Positions 18,582 through 26,673 of a stretch of DNA of 64,000 nt are shown piece after piece. Under the pieces are notes generated by a model. The model was not told the origin of the DNA. It saw nothing but the letters and a program-made list of their open reading frames with translations, and made no database searches. The stretch lies in NCBI RefSeq assembly GCF_029338335.1, contig NZ_CP119796.1; one strand, 5' to 3'. The DNA is from Halomontanus rarus. GTDB lineage: Archaea > Halobacteriota > Halobacteria > Halobacteriales > Natrialbaceae. The translations under genes and the position numbers were made by a program. Positions within the stretch are counted from its first letter, which is position 1. Each line of letters opens with the position of its first letter.

Positions 18582-18636
18582 AATGGCCGATAGGCTTCGC
18601 AATCAGCTACTCCCCGTTCGCCGCCCGACGACGAGT

Positions 18637-19353
18637 ATGAGCAGTGACGCGCGGGATTCGGACGTCGGTACAGGGGGCGATGCTTCAGGCCTCGAGACGG
18701 GAGAATACGACGACCACCTCGAACGGAGTCGAACCGTCTGGGATCGCTGGAGCGACTGGTACGAGATGAGCGAGAACGACCTCGAGCCGATGCGCGAGAC
18801 GGCGATGGACCGCCTCGACCTTCGACCGGGTGACCGCGTCCTCGATGTCGGCTGCGGACCGGGCGTCAACTTCGAGCGAATCCGAAGCGACATCGGCGAC
18901 GCGGGAACGCTGGTCGCCGTCGACTACAGTCCCGAGATGGTCTCGGACGCGCGAGAACGGATCGACAGCCACGGGTGGGAGAACGTCGAGGTCCGGCGCG
19001 CGGACGCGACGACGGTCGACCTCGCCGAGGACGGGCAGTTCGACGCCGCGATCGCGACCCTCTCGATGAGCGTGATGCCGGACGTTCGCAGGGCCGTCGA
19101 GAACGTCCACCGCTCGCTCGTCCCGGGCGGGGCGTTCGTCGTCTTCGATATTCGGACGGTCCCGACGGGACCCGCGCGGCTCGCGAATCCGCTCCTCCGG
19201 CGGTTCCTCCGCTGGTACGCGAACTGGAACGGGAACGGCGACGTCCTCGAGTCGCTCACCGCCGTTTTCGAGGAGTGCGAGATCGCCGACACGTACTTCG
19301 CCGGCGTCACCTACACCGCCACCTGTCGAAAGGGGCGAACCGACGAACCCTGA
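18637..19353 (+). CDS. Class I SAM-dependent methyltransferase
   Basis: A 238-residue methyltransferase of the UbiE/COQ5-like group. SAM-binding motif I is VLDVGCGPG (68-76), the acidic end of strand 2 is VAVDYSPEM, and motif IV lies in the FDAAIATLSMSVMPD segment. The N-terminal 25 residues are acidic and probably disordered. The C-terminal part, with LLRRFLRWYANWNGNGDV, may bind a lipid-like or small-molecule substrate. The substrate is not predictable. The start is chosen from the promoter position. Confidence 0.88.
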   Translation: MSSDARDSDVGTGGDASGLETGEYDDHLERSRTVWDRWSDWYEMSENDLEPMRETAMDRLDLRPGDRVLDVGCGPGVNFERIRSDIGDAGTLVAVDYSPEMVSDARERIDSHGWENVEVRRADATTVDLAEDGQFDAAIATLSMSVMPDVRRAVENVHRSLVPGGAFVVFDIRTVPTGPARLANPLLRRFLRWYANWNGNGDVLESLTAVFEECEIADTYFAGVTYTATCRKGRTDEP

Positions 19354-19551
19354 CCCTTGCCCTGACTCTGATCCCGATCCTGGCTCGCTTCTGTTCCCGA
19401 TCCCGAGTCGGACGCTCGGTCAGCCACTCGAGTCCGGACGATCGGGTTCGAACTCTCGTGGCCGCTCGCCCGAAGTCGCGTCGACTCGAGTCCGAAGCGA
19501 CTGCGAGAACGTCGCCGAGCGGTTCCCGAACCGGGACCCTGCGGGAGCGGT

Positions 19552-20199
19552 TCACGGGCTCCCGTCCAGTATCCGGCCGATCGCGCTCGCCTCGCCGCGA
19601 CGCAGGAGTTCGGACGCCGTCGACACCGCGCAGTCGAGTTCGTCGGCGACCGCTTCGATTCCGTTTCGTCGCGGCACCTCGTAGAATCCGACGTCCCAGG
19701 CGGTTTGAAGCGCCGCTCGCTGTCGATCGGAAACCGACGGTTCGGTGACCGTCACGTCGTCACTCACCCACTGGACGTCCATAGTCACGCCGTCGGTGAG
19801 GTCCTCGAAGACGCTCGAGAGCGCCGTCGGATGGCCGACGACGGTCATTCGAATCGTCCGATCCGATCGGACCTCGATCGGCGGCACGACGACGACGGTG
19901 TCCTGTGCGAGCGCGTTTAACAACGACAGCCCCCGCGGACCGAGTTCCTGCCGGAGATAGAGGAAGAACCCGTCGTCGTCGTGCGCGATATCGTACTCGA
20001 GGACCGACTCCAGTCCGGCGATTAGCGGCTCGTACGCGTCGGCGTCGCCGTCTACGAACGACGTGATCGTCTCGACGCCGTCGACCGATTGTCCGCCGAG
20101 GATGATCTCCCGCTCGAGGTCGGGTGACGTACAGATTCTTTCGTGTATCGGCGACAGCGCCTCCTCGTCGTGTGCGAGCGCGACGCGCATCGATTTCAT
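19552..20199 (-). CDS. HTH-10 (Bat-type) transcriptional regulator
   Basis: A 215-residue haloarchaeal regulator with an N-terminal sensor-like domain (about 1-145) and the C-terminal HTH-10 domain (about 150-210). The domain starts at SVSDRQRAALQTAWDVGF and contains the helix-turn-helix GIEAVADELDCAVSTASEL. HTH-10 proteins control small local regulons in haloarchaea. I use the ATG giving MKSMRVAL, since a strong TATA box lies 18-27 bases upstream; an ATG three codons later is equally possible. No obvious target is adjacent. Confidence 0.88.
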   Translation of the reverse strand: MKSMRVALAHDEEALSPIHERICTSPDLEREIILGGQSVDGVETITSFVDGDADAYEPLIAGLESVLEYDIAHDDDGFFLYLRQELGPRGLSLLNALAQDTVVVVPPIEVRSDRTIRMTVVGHPTALSSVFEDLTDGVTMDVQWVSDDVTVTEPSVSDRQRAALQTAWDVGFYEVPRRNGIEAVADELDCAVSTASELLRRGEASAIGRILDGSP

Positions 20200-20216
20200 G
20201 GCTCGACGTACCGGCC

Positions 20217-20226
20217 TCGTATATAA
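20217..20226 (-). promoter_or_regulatory. TATA box for the HTH-10 gene
   Basis: TTTTTATATA on the minus strand ends about 18 bases from the chosen ATG. This is one of the best TATA matches in the window and implies a leaderless transcript. Confidence 0.65.
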
Positions 20227-20363
20227 AAAGGCGATACGCTTCGGGAATAGCTCGAGGAGCGATCGATCGCAATACTCACTCGAGAACGATGCAACCGGTC
20301 CGAAGACGGGTCGGAAACGGCACAATCGCACCCGCGGTTCCGTTCAGCGGACCGGGACCTATA

Positions 20364-20481
20364 GTAGGCCACTGAACGTTACTGCACACCTGATCGCACG
20401 ACAGCAGTGCGGTTCGGAGCGAACACCGTGAGCGAGACCCGCGGACTGTGCGATGGGCGTGTAAATCGTTTCAGTTGTCAC
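20364..20481. repeat. 118-bp palindromic dispersed element, copy A
   Basis: This stretch matches a second copy at 49451-49567 over its whole length with roughly 80 percent identity by eye. It is palindromic at two levels: outer arms CACTGAACG and CTGAAACG (inverted), then ATCGCAC/GTGCGAT, then a GCGGTTC/GACCCGC-type inner stem. It overlaps the last codons and stop of the HFX_2341-type gene. It looks like a non-autonomous mobile element or a structured terminator-like repeat. Confidence 0.8.
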
Positions 20482-21214
20482 TATACGTGTTACCGTCCAG
20501 CAGGTACGAGAACGCTCGAAGCGTGTTTCGACCGCTGTCGGTGATCGAGACCCGTTTCGTCCGGCCGACGTCATCGACCGCAACGTATCCCCGTTCCGCG
20601 AGCGGATCGACGACGTGGCGCTCGAGCAGGCGGTACTTCCCCTTCTCGCCCGCGCCGTCGTAGTCGGCGATGAACGGCAGGTCCTCGTTCTCGCCGTAGG
20701 CGATGAGACGCTTCTTGGTGACGGGTTCGTGCTCGGCGACGTGTGCGAGGACGGCGACGTGCTCGCGGCTGGGCCGATCGATCGGGTACGTCGGCAGTTC
20801 GTAGATCGCCTCGACGCCCTCGCTGACCGAGTCGGCCGCCTCGCCGTAGCGTTCGGCGCGGACGTAGTAGGGCGTCGCGTCGGTGGCCATGCAGGCGATC
20901 GCGCCCGCGACGGCGGTTACCTTGCTCCCGGAGGCGATGTTCACCGAGACGTCCTCGAACCGGGAGGCGACTTCCGCGATCGCCCCGATCGATTCGTAGA
21001 GGTCGAAAATGTCGCAGGGGATCGTCTCGTGGGCGATTCCGGCGTCGTCTAGACGCTCCCGGACCGACTCGGCGTACTCGCGTGCGTCGCCCGCCTCTGG
21101 CTCGAGGAGGACGATCCGGTCGGCCCCGAGTTCGATCGCCGGGAGAACGAGCCGGTCGTTCTCGTAGCCGACGGGCATGACGTGCACGCGATCGGGAACC
21201 TCCAGCCGCTCCAT
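20471..21214 (-). CDS. HFX_2341-family (DUF6293) CARF-like wHTH regulator
   Basis: A protein of 247 residues with an N-terminal Rossmann-like sensory domain and a C-terminal winged helix-turn-helix. The first domain runs from VHVMPVGYENDR through the diagnostic VNIASGSKVTAVAGAIAC loop, which resembles the nucleotide-binding loop of CARF proteins. The DNA-binding part includes HVAVLAHVAEHEPVTKKRL and a wing near EKGKYRLLERHVV. I start at MERLEVPDRV; a GTG 21 codons upstream is possible but lies at or before the expected transcription start. It is divergent from the SHMT gene. No CRISPR locus is nearby, so another nucleotide signal is likely. Confidence 0.85.
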   Translation of the reverse strand: MERLEVPDRVHVMPVGYENDRLVLPAIELGADRIVLLEPEAGDAREYAESVRERLDDAGIAHETIPCDIFDLYESIGAIAEVASRFEDVSVNIASGSKVTAVAGAIACMATDATPYYVRAERYGEAADSVSEGVEAIYELPTYPIDRPSREHVAVLAHVAEHEPVTKKRLIAYGENEDLPFIADYDGAGEKGKYRLLERHVVDPLAERGYVAVDDVGRTKRVSITDSGRNTLRAFSYLLDGNTYSDN

Positions 21215-21284
21215 GGGCGGGACGACGACGCCCGAACCCGTAAAGTCTCGGTCGAGTGCAACTATCGTGACCGTCACGCGAGTA

Positions 21285-21305
21285 TCGTGATAGATTATTT
21301 ACTAT
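21285..21305. promoter_or_regulatory. Shared divergent promoter, regulator/SHMT
   Basis: An AT-rich core (GATTATTTACTATT) lies between the regulator and the SHMT gene. Read rightwards it is about 25-35 bases before the SHMT ATG. Read leftwards, TAGTAAATAATC can serve the regulator. The regulator may therefore control the SHMT gene by binding here. Confidence 0.5.
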
Positions 21306-21325
21306 TCTGCCGCGACGAAGTGAGT

Positions 21326-22624
21326 ATGGACGGTTACGGAGACGACGCGACGGACGCCCACGACGGAACGCACGCTCACGACGCGGCATTGGCCGACGCC
21401 GACCCGCGTACGGCCGAGATTCTCGAGGCCGAACGCGAGCGCCAGCGCTCGAGCCTCCAGTTGATCGCCAGCGAGAACCACGCGAGTCGGAGCGTACTTC
21501 GGGCCCAGGGAAGCGTCTTCACGAACAAGTACGCCGAGGGCGTGCCGGGCGATCGGTACTACGGCGGCTGCGAGCACGCCGACGAGATCGAGCGGCTCGC
21601 GATCGACCGTGCGAAAGACCTCTTCGACGCCGAACACGTCAACGTCCAGCCCCACAGCGGCAGTCAGGCGAACGCGGCGGCGATGCTCGCGGTGCTCGAG
21701 CCCGGGGACACGATCCTCTCGGCGGACCTGCGAAACGCGGGTCACCTCAGTCACGGCCACCGCGCGAATTTGGCCGGTCAGGTCTACGACGTCGAGCGTT
21801 ACGGTCTCGATCCCGAGACCGGTCTGCTCGAGTACGACACCCTGCGCGAGCGAGCCGAAGACGTCGATCCCGACCTGATCGTCTCCGGCTTTTCGGCCTA
21901 TCCGCGGACGGTCGACTGGGAACGGATTCAGGCGATCGCCGAGGACGTCGGGGCGGTTCACATGGCCGACATCGCCCACATCACGGGACTGGTCGCGGCG
22001 GGCGTCCACCCCTCTCCCGTCGGCGTCGCGGACCTCGTCACCGCCAGCACGCACAAGACCGTTCGCGCCGGTCGCGGCGGCATCGTCGTCTGCGGCGAGG
22101 ACCTCGCGGACGCGGTCGATCGGGCCGTCATGCCCGGCATTCAGGGCGGTCCCGCGATGCACAACGTCGCCGGCAAAGCAGTCGGCTTCGGGGAAGCCCT
22201 CGAGCCCGCGTTCGAGGCCTACGCCGAGCGGGTGATCGCGAACGCCCGCGCGCTCGCCGGCGGATTGGCCGACCGCGGGTGTCGACTCTCGACCGGCGGC
22301 ACGGACACCCACCTCGTATTGGTCGACCTGCGGGAGACGCACGACCGCGATCTCCTCGGGAAGGTGGCCGAGCGAGCGCTCGAGGACTGCGGCATCGTCC
22401 TCAACGCTAACGCCGTCCCCGGCGACCCGCGGCCGCCGAAGGATCCCTCCGGCATCCGGGCCGGCGTTCCGACGCTCACGACCCGCGGCTTCGACGAGGG
22501 AGCGATGGACGTCGTCGCGGAGTGTATCGTACGTGTGCTCGAAGACCCAGAGGACGAGGCGGTTCGGCGGGAGGTGACGGAGCGTGTGGACGAGCTGTGC
22601 GCGGCGCACCCGCTGTACGAGTGA
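21326..22624 (+). CDS. glyA: Serine hydroxymethyltransferase paralogue
   Basis: PLP enzyme interconverting serine and glycine with a folate or pterin one-carbon carrier. The 432-residue sequence holds IASENH near 48-52, HSGSQAN at 110-116, MADIAHITG at 213-221 and the PLP lysine K244 in STHKTVRAGRGG. Compared with the usual haloarchaeal GlyA, as I remember it, several normally fixed positions differ (for example NAGHLSHGHRAN and MPGIQGG), and there is an extra His/Asp-rich N-terminal stretch of about 20 residues. It may be a second SHMT or act on another beta-hydroxy amino acid. The gene is divergent from a CARF-like regulator. Confidence 0.85.
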   Translation: MDGYGDDATDAHDGTHAHDAALADADPRTAEILEAERERQRSSLQLIASENHASRSVLRAQGSVFTNKYAEGVPGDRYYGGCEHADEIERLAIDRAKDLFDAEHVNVQPHSGSQANAAAMLAVLEPGDTILSADLRNAGHLSHGHRANLAGQVYDVERYGLDPETGLLEYDTLRERAEDVDPDLIVSGFSAYPRTVDWERIQAIAEDVGAVHMADIAHITGLVAAGVHPSPVGVADLVTASTHKTVRAGRGGIVVCGEDLADAVDRAVMPGIQGGPAMHNVAGKAVGFGEALEPAFEAYAERVIANARALAGGLADRGCRLSTGGTDTHLVLVDLRETHDRDLLGKVAERALEDCGIVLNANAVPGDPRPPKDPSGIRAGVPTLTTRGFDEGAMDVVAECIVRVLEDPEDEAVRREVTERVDELCAAHPLYE

Positions 22625-22736
22625 GTGTGTGGACCTGGCCGAAACGGATCCCGACTTGTACGATCTCCTGTGAATTTCTCCGGGACAACCACGACCGATC
22701 TGCAGTTGCTCCAGAAAATCGGTACGGCACTCGGTC

Positions 22737-23765
22737 TCAATCCACTCGACCAGGAACGTCCAGTGACCGGTCGGTCGCCGACTCGTCCGATCCGTCTCCC
22801 TCGAGAGCCACCGGCACGCGCCCGCTCGTCTCGTCGAAGACGTGGTGGGTGTGCGGATAGGCGATCTCGACAGCGACGTCCGCTCCGTTGAGCCCCTCCC
22901 AGACGTTCGCCTGCACAGCAGACCGGACGGCCGCCTCGAGATAGGGTTCGTCGACCCAGAACACGAGATCGAGCCGGATTCCGTGGTCGGCGAACTCGTC
23001 GATCAGCGCCCGCGGCCCGGCGGGATAGCGTTCGGTCCCGACGCGGATGTCCGGGCCGCCGCCGATGACGCCGTCGACCCGTTGAGCGGCCTGCGCGAGG
23101 ATCCGACGGGCGGTCTCGAGGTCGCTCTCGTAGGTCACCAGCAGTTCGATCGAGAGCCGGCTGCGTTCGTCCGCCCCCGAGAGGTTGCGGACGTCGCGTT
23201 CGCGCATCGTCTCGTTGGGGACCACCAGCGAGGCGTTCTCGAGGGTGACGATCCTAGTATAGCGGAGCGTCACTTCCTCGATGTAGCCGCGTTCGTCTCC
23301 CGCCGCGTCGAGATCGACGAGTTCGATCATGTCGCCGACCTCGTAGGGACGGTTGAGCAGGACGAAGAAACCGGCGACGTAACTGCGACCGACGGGCGCG
23401 AGGATCGCCCCGGCGACGACCGAGAGCACCGTCACCGAGAGCAGGATGTTCCGCGGACGGAACCCGATCAGCGTGGCGACCGGCGCGAGCGCGACCCCCA
23501 CGACGACGATGCGGGCGAGTAGCAAGACGGCGTTCGTGACGCTCGGCCGGAGGAGCCGGCGCTCGAGTTGCGGTCGAAGCCTGTCGGCGAGCCGTTTCGA
23601 GCCGATCCAGGCCACGAGGACCAGCGCGATCGCGAGCACCCACGAGAGGCCTACGAGTTCGAGGACGCGATCGACGAGCATCGGTGCCGACGGTGATATC
23701 GCCGTCGGGACGCTCTCGAGAGCGAGTCCGGGCTCGGACCCGAGCCCGCTGGCGGGAGATCGCAT
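22737..23765 (-). CDS. MscS-family mechanosensitive channel
   Basis: A 342-residue membrane protein that should open under membrane tension to release solutes in osmotic downshock. About four hydrophobic segments lie between 30 and 155. The pore-lining helix is around SVTVLSVVAGAILAPVG, followed by the conserved FVLLNRPYEVGDMIEL entry to the beta domain and VVPNETM near the vestibule. The C-terminus after about 310 is polar. The ATG giving MRSPASG is used; another internal ATG (MLVDRVLELVG) just before the first helix is equally reasonable. Confidence 0.88.
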   Translation of the reverse strand: MRSPASGLGSEPGLALESVPTAISPSAPMLVDRVLELVGLSWVLAIALVLVAWIGSKRLADRLRPQLERRLLRPSVTNAVLLLARIVVVGVALAPVATLIGFRPRNILLSVTVLSVVAGAILAPVGRSYVAGFFVLLNRPYEVGDMIELVDLDAAGDERGYIEEVTLRYTRIVTLENASLVVPNETMRERDVRNLSGADERSRLSIELLVTYESDLETARRILAQAAQRVDGVIGGGPDIRVGTERYPAGPRALIDEFADHGIRLDLVFWVDEPYLEAAVRSAVQANVWEGLNGADVAVEIAYPHTHHVFDETSGRVPVALEGDGSDESATDRSLDVPGRVD

Positions 23766-23937
23766 GGCTACCCGTTCAGCCACGACGCGAAAAAGCACGG
23801 ACGTGGCGAGAGCCGGGCCGTCGATACGGACCTGGAGTGTACTTCTCCCTCCCGATTTCGGGGGTCGGTACGCTCTGTGCCGGTCTCGAGGTTGCGTTCG
23901 CCGTTACTTTCGTTTCCGCTCTCGCTCTCACTCTCAT

Positions 23938-24008
23938 CCTCGCTCTCGCTCTCACTCCCACTCTCGTCCTCGCTCTCGCTCTCACTCCCACTCTCGTCCT
24001 CGCTCTCG
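23938..24008 (+). repeat. 30-bp pyrimidine-rich tandem repeat upstream of the aminopeptidase
   Basis: Two exact 30-base copies (23938-23967 and 23968-23997) and a partial third copy consist almost only of C and T on the plus strand. They are preceded by degenerate units back to about 23910. This homopyrimidine tract ends about 50 bases before the aminopeptidase start. It may form triplex or unusual DNA, and it is prone to copy-number change. Confidence 0.85.
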
Positions 24009-24055
24009 TTTCCGCTTCCAAAAGGAGTATGCAGACGCTACGATTCCATTCGCCT

Positions 24056-25150
24056 ATGGACCCGCGTATTCGCGAACACGCACGGATCATCGCCGACCAC
24101 TCCGTCGACCTGCAGGCGGGTGACAACGTCGTCATCGACGCCCATCCCGTCGCCGAGGACCTCGTCGCCGCCCTTCACGAAGTGGTCGGCGACGTCGGCG
24201 CGAACCCGGTGACGACGAGCCAGCGCACCGGCACGCGAAACACGCGCGCCTACCTCCGGGCTTCCGACGGCGAGTTCGAGACGCCCGAACACGAACTCGC
24301 GCTCATCGAGAACACGGACGTCTACATCGCGATCCGAGCGACCGACAACGCGACCCAGACGAGCGACGTTTCCCCGGAGGTGTCCTCGGCCCACCGACAG
24401 GCCCACAGTCCCATTCTCGAGGAGCGACTCTCGACGCGCTGGTGTCTCACGCAGTTTCCGGCCCCGGCGAACGCCCAGCTCGCCGAGATGAGCACGGAGG
24501 GGTACGAGAACTTCGTCTGGGACGCCGTCAACAAGGACTGGGACGAGCAGTACGAACTCCAGGAGAACATGGTCGAGATTCTCGACCCCGCGGACGAGGT
24601 CCGGATCGTCAGCGGCGACACCACCGACGTGACGATGAGCGTCGACGGCAACCCCACGATCAACGACCACGGCGAGCACAACCTGCCGGGCGGCGAGGTC
24701 TTCACCGCACCCGTCGCCGACAGCGTCGACGGCGAGGTTCTGTTCGACATGCCGCTGTACCACCAGGGTCGGGAGATCACGGACGTCTTTCTCGAGTTCG
24801 ACGGCGGCGAGGTCGTCTCCCACTCGGCGGCGAAAAACGAGGAGCTTCTGACGGAGGTCCTGAACACCGACGACGGCGCCCGCCGGTTAGGCGAACTCGG
24901 AATCGGGATGAACCGCGACATCGACCAGTTCACCTACAACATGCTCTTCGACGAGAAGATGGGCGACACGGTCCACATGGCGGTCGGCCGGGCCTACGAC
25001 GATACCGTCGGCGAGGACAACGAGGGCAACGACTCGGCGGTCCACGTCGACATGATCGTCGACATGAGCGAGGACTCGCGAATCGAAGTCGACGGCGAAG
25101 TGGTGCAGCGCAATGGGACGTTCCGGTTCGAGGACGGATTCGAGTCCTGA
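24056..25150 (+). CDS. Aminopeptidase, M29 (thermophilic metalloprotease) family
   Basis: Cytoplasmic metal-dependent aminopeptidase, 364 residues, the normal M29 length. The signature NLPGGEVFTAP with preceding acidic and histidine residues (DHGEHNLPGGE, around residues 200-215) carries a key metal ligand. Further ligands lie in NMLFDEKMGDTVHMAVGRAYDD and HVDMIVDM near the end. The ATG giving MDPRIREH is the usual family start. A second in-frame ATG nine codons earlier follows a GGAG and could be used. Substrate range is not predictable. Confidence 0.9.
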   Translation: MDPRIREHARIIADHSVDLQAGDNVVIDAHPVAEDLVAALHEVVGDVGANPVTTSQRTGTRNTRAYLRASDGEFETPEHELALIENTDVYIAIRATDNATQTSDVSPEVSSAHRQAHSPILEERLSTRWCLTQFPAPANAQLAEMSTEGYENFVWDAVNKDWDEQYELQENMVEILDPADEVRIVSGDTTDVTMSVDGNPTINDHGEHNLPGGEVFTAPVADSVDGEVLFDMPLYHQGREITDVFLEFDGGEVVSHSAAKNEELLTEVLNTDDGARRLGELGIGMNRDIDQFTYNMLFDEKMGDTVHMAVGRAYDDTVGEDNEGNDSAVHVDMIVDMSEDSRIEVDGEVVQRNGTFRFEDGFES

Positions 25151-25443
25151 ACGACGCTCGAGGCGTTCGAGCCCCGCTGCGGATGAATACCGGAACCGAC
25201 TCGAGCGAGTTCCGACCGACCCACCAGTCGTCACACGAGACGTTCCGATATTTCTGACCGTCTCGATCAGCAGTATAACGGCGCTGTCCCCGAGATCTAC
25301 GACTTGCGTACGAAAGCTCAACCCCTTCTTGTGAATCGCGTCTATCCGGATTCCGGTAGGGCGCGACGGCACCCCCGACAGGAGACAACTAACCAGCAGA
25401 CGCCGCCGCGAACCCCACAGTCTACCGGAAACGGAGTCATCCA

Positions 25444-26628
25444 ATGAAAACTAGCCTCGAGGTCGAGTACTGGGTCGTCACGGAAGACGGCGACCTCACC
25501 GCCCCAGGGTCGCTGTTAGACAGCTCCGAGCAGATCGACGCGGAGTTCGTCGAACCGATGCTCGAAATCAAGACAACGCCGTGCGAGACGCACGCCGAAC
25601 TTCGCGACGACCTCTACCAGCACGTCGGTCACGCCGTCGATGCAGCCCGCGAGCAGGGAAAGCGGCTCGTCCCGCTCGGAACGCCGCTGGACGCGACGCC
25701 GCGTGACATCCCGTACCGCGAGAGCAAAACCGAGAGTACCGAACTCCAGCGCGAGATCATCGGTCCGGCGTTCGACAACGCCCGCTTCTGTGCCGGCACG
25801 CACGTGCACGTCGAACAATCGAACGTCGTCGATCAGCTCAACGCCCTGACCGCGATCGATCCGGCGTTCGCGCTCGTGAACACCGCTGCCCACCACCGCG
25901 GAACGGAACTGACCGCCTGCACACGGCCGTTTCTCTACCGGTCGTGTTGTTACGAGCACTTCCCCGAACAGGGCCAGCTCTGGTCCTACGTCGACAGCGT
26001 CGACGAGTGGGAAGAGCGGCTCGAGTCGGCGTTCGAGGCGTTCCGCGAGGCCGCCCGAGCGCGCGGTGTCGATCCGGCCGCCGTCGAGGAGGCGTACGGT
26101 CCGTACGACGCCGTCTGGACGCCGATCCGGTTGCGCGACTCGTTCCCGACGGTCGAGTGGCGCTCTCCCGACACCGCCCTCCCGGGGCAGGTCCTCGAGC
26201 TCGCGCAGCAGGTTCGGTCGGTCGTCGAACGGGCCGACGAGTACGGTGTGAATATCGCTGCGAGTGATGGCGGTACCGAACGCGTGAGCGGCCGGAAAAA
26301 CGAGACCGAGACTGCGACTGCGACTGCGACCGCGGTCGAACTGACGAGCGACCGGAACTCCCGCCGGCGCGGACGCGGCCCGATCACGCTCCCGTCGTTC
26401 GAGACGGTCGAGCAAACGGTCCAGACGGCCATTCACGAGGGATGTTCCGACCCGGCCGTCGAGAACTATCTCTGCAAACTGGGCTTCGATCCGACCCAAT
26501 TCGACTCGCCCGCAGACCGCCACCGCGACGGACCGCTCTCGCGACGGCGCGCACGGCGACTGCGACTGCGGGCGGCCGACCGACTCGAGGCCGACGTTCG
26601 GCGAGCGACGGTTCGATCCCGGATCTGA
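25444..26628 (+). CDS. Glutamate-cysteine ligase (GCS2)-family protein
   Basis: A 394-residue carboxylate-amine ligase-like protein. The N-terminal LEVEYWVV corresponds to the G-x-E-x-E-Y motif of GCS2 enzymes. The central GTHVHVEQSN and LTACTRPFLYRS blocks and the VEWRSPD strand near 240 complete the ATP-grasp-like fold. Haloarchaea use gamma-glutamylcysteine as their main thiol, but the enzyme normally credited with making it has a different N-terminus in my recollection, so this is probably a paralogue. A Thr/Ala/Glu low-complexity stretch sits near 285-295, and the last ~40 residues are strongly arginine-rich, unusual for a halophile protein. It converges on a C45 hydrolase gene. Confidence 0.75.
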   Translation: MKTSLEVEYWVVTEDGDLTAPGSLLDSSEQIDAEFVEPMLEIKTTPCETHAELRDDLYQHVGHAVDAAREQGKRLVPLGTPLDATPRDIPYRESKTESTELQREIIGPAFDNARFCAGTHVHVEQSNVVDQLNALTAIDPAFALVNTAAHHRGTELTACTRPFLYRSCCYEHFPEQGQLWSYVDSVDEWEERLESAFEAFREAARARGVDPAAVEEAYGPYDAVWTPIRLRDSFPTVEWRSPDTALPGQVLELAQQVRSVVERADEYGVNIAASDGGTERVSGRKNETETATATATAVELTSDRNSRRRGRGPITLPSFETVEQTVQTAIHEGCSDPAVENYLCKLGFDPTQFDSPADRHRDGPLSRRRARRLRLRAADRLEADVRRATVRSRI

Positions 26629-26673
26629 GCCGAGCCCGAGTCGCTGAATCGCAACGTTTCTCCGGGAGTGCTC

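Noticed and set aside
23917..24020. Leu/Ala/Thr-rich hydrophobic peptide read from the pyrimidine repeat
   Set aside because: Arises only from translating the repeat; the aminopeptidase begins after it and no signal peptide is expected for M29 enzymes.
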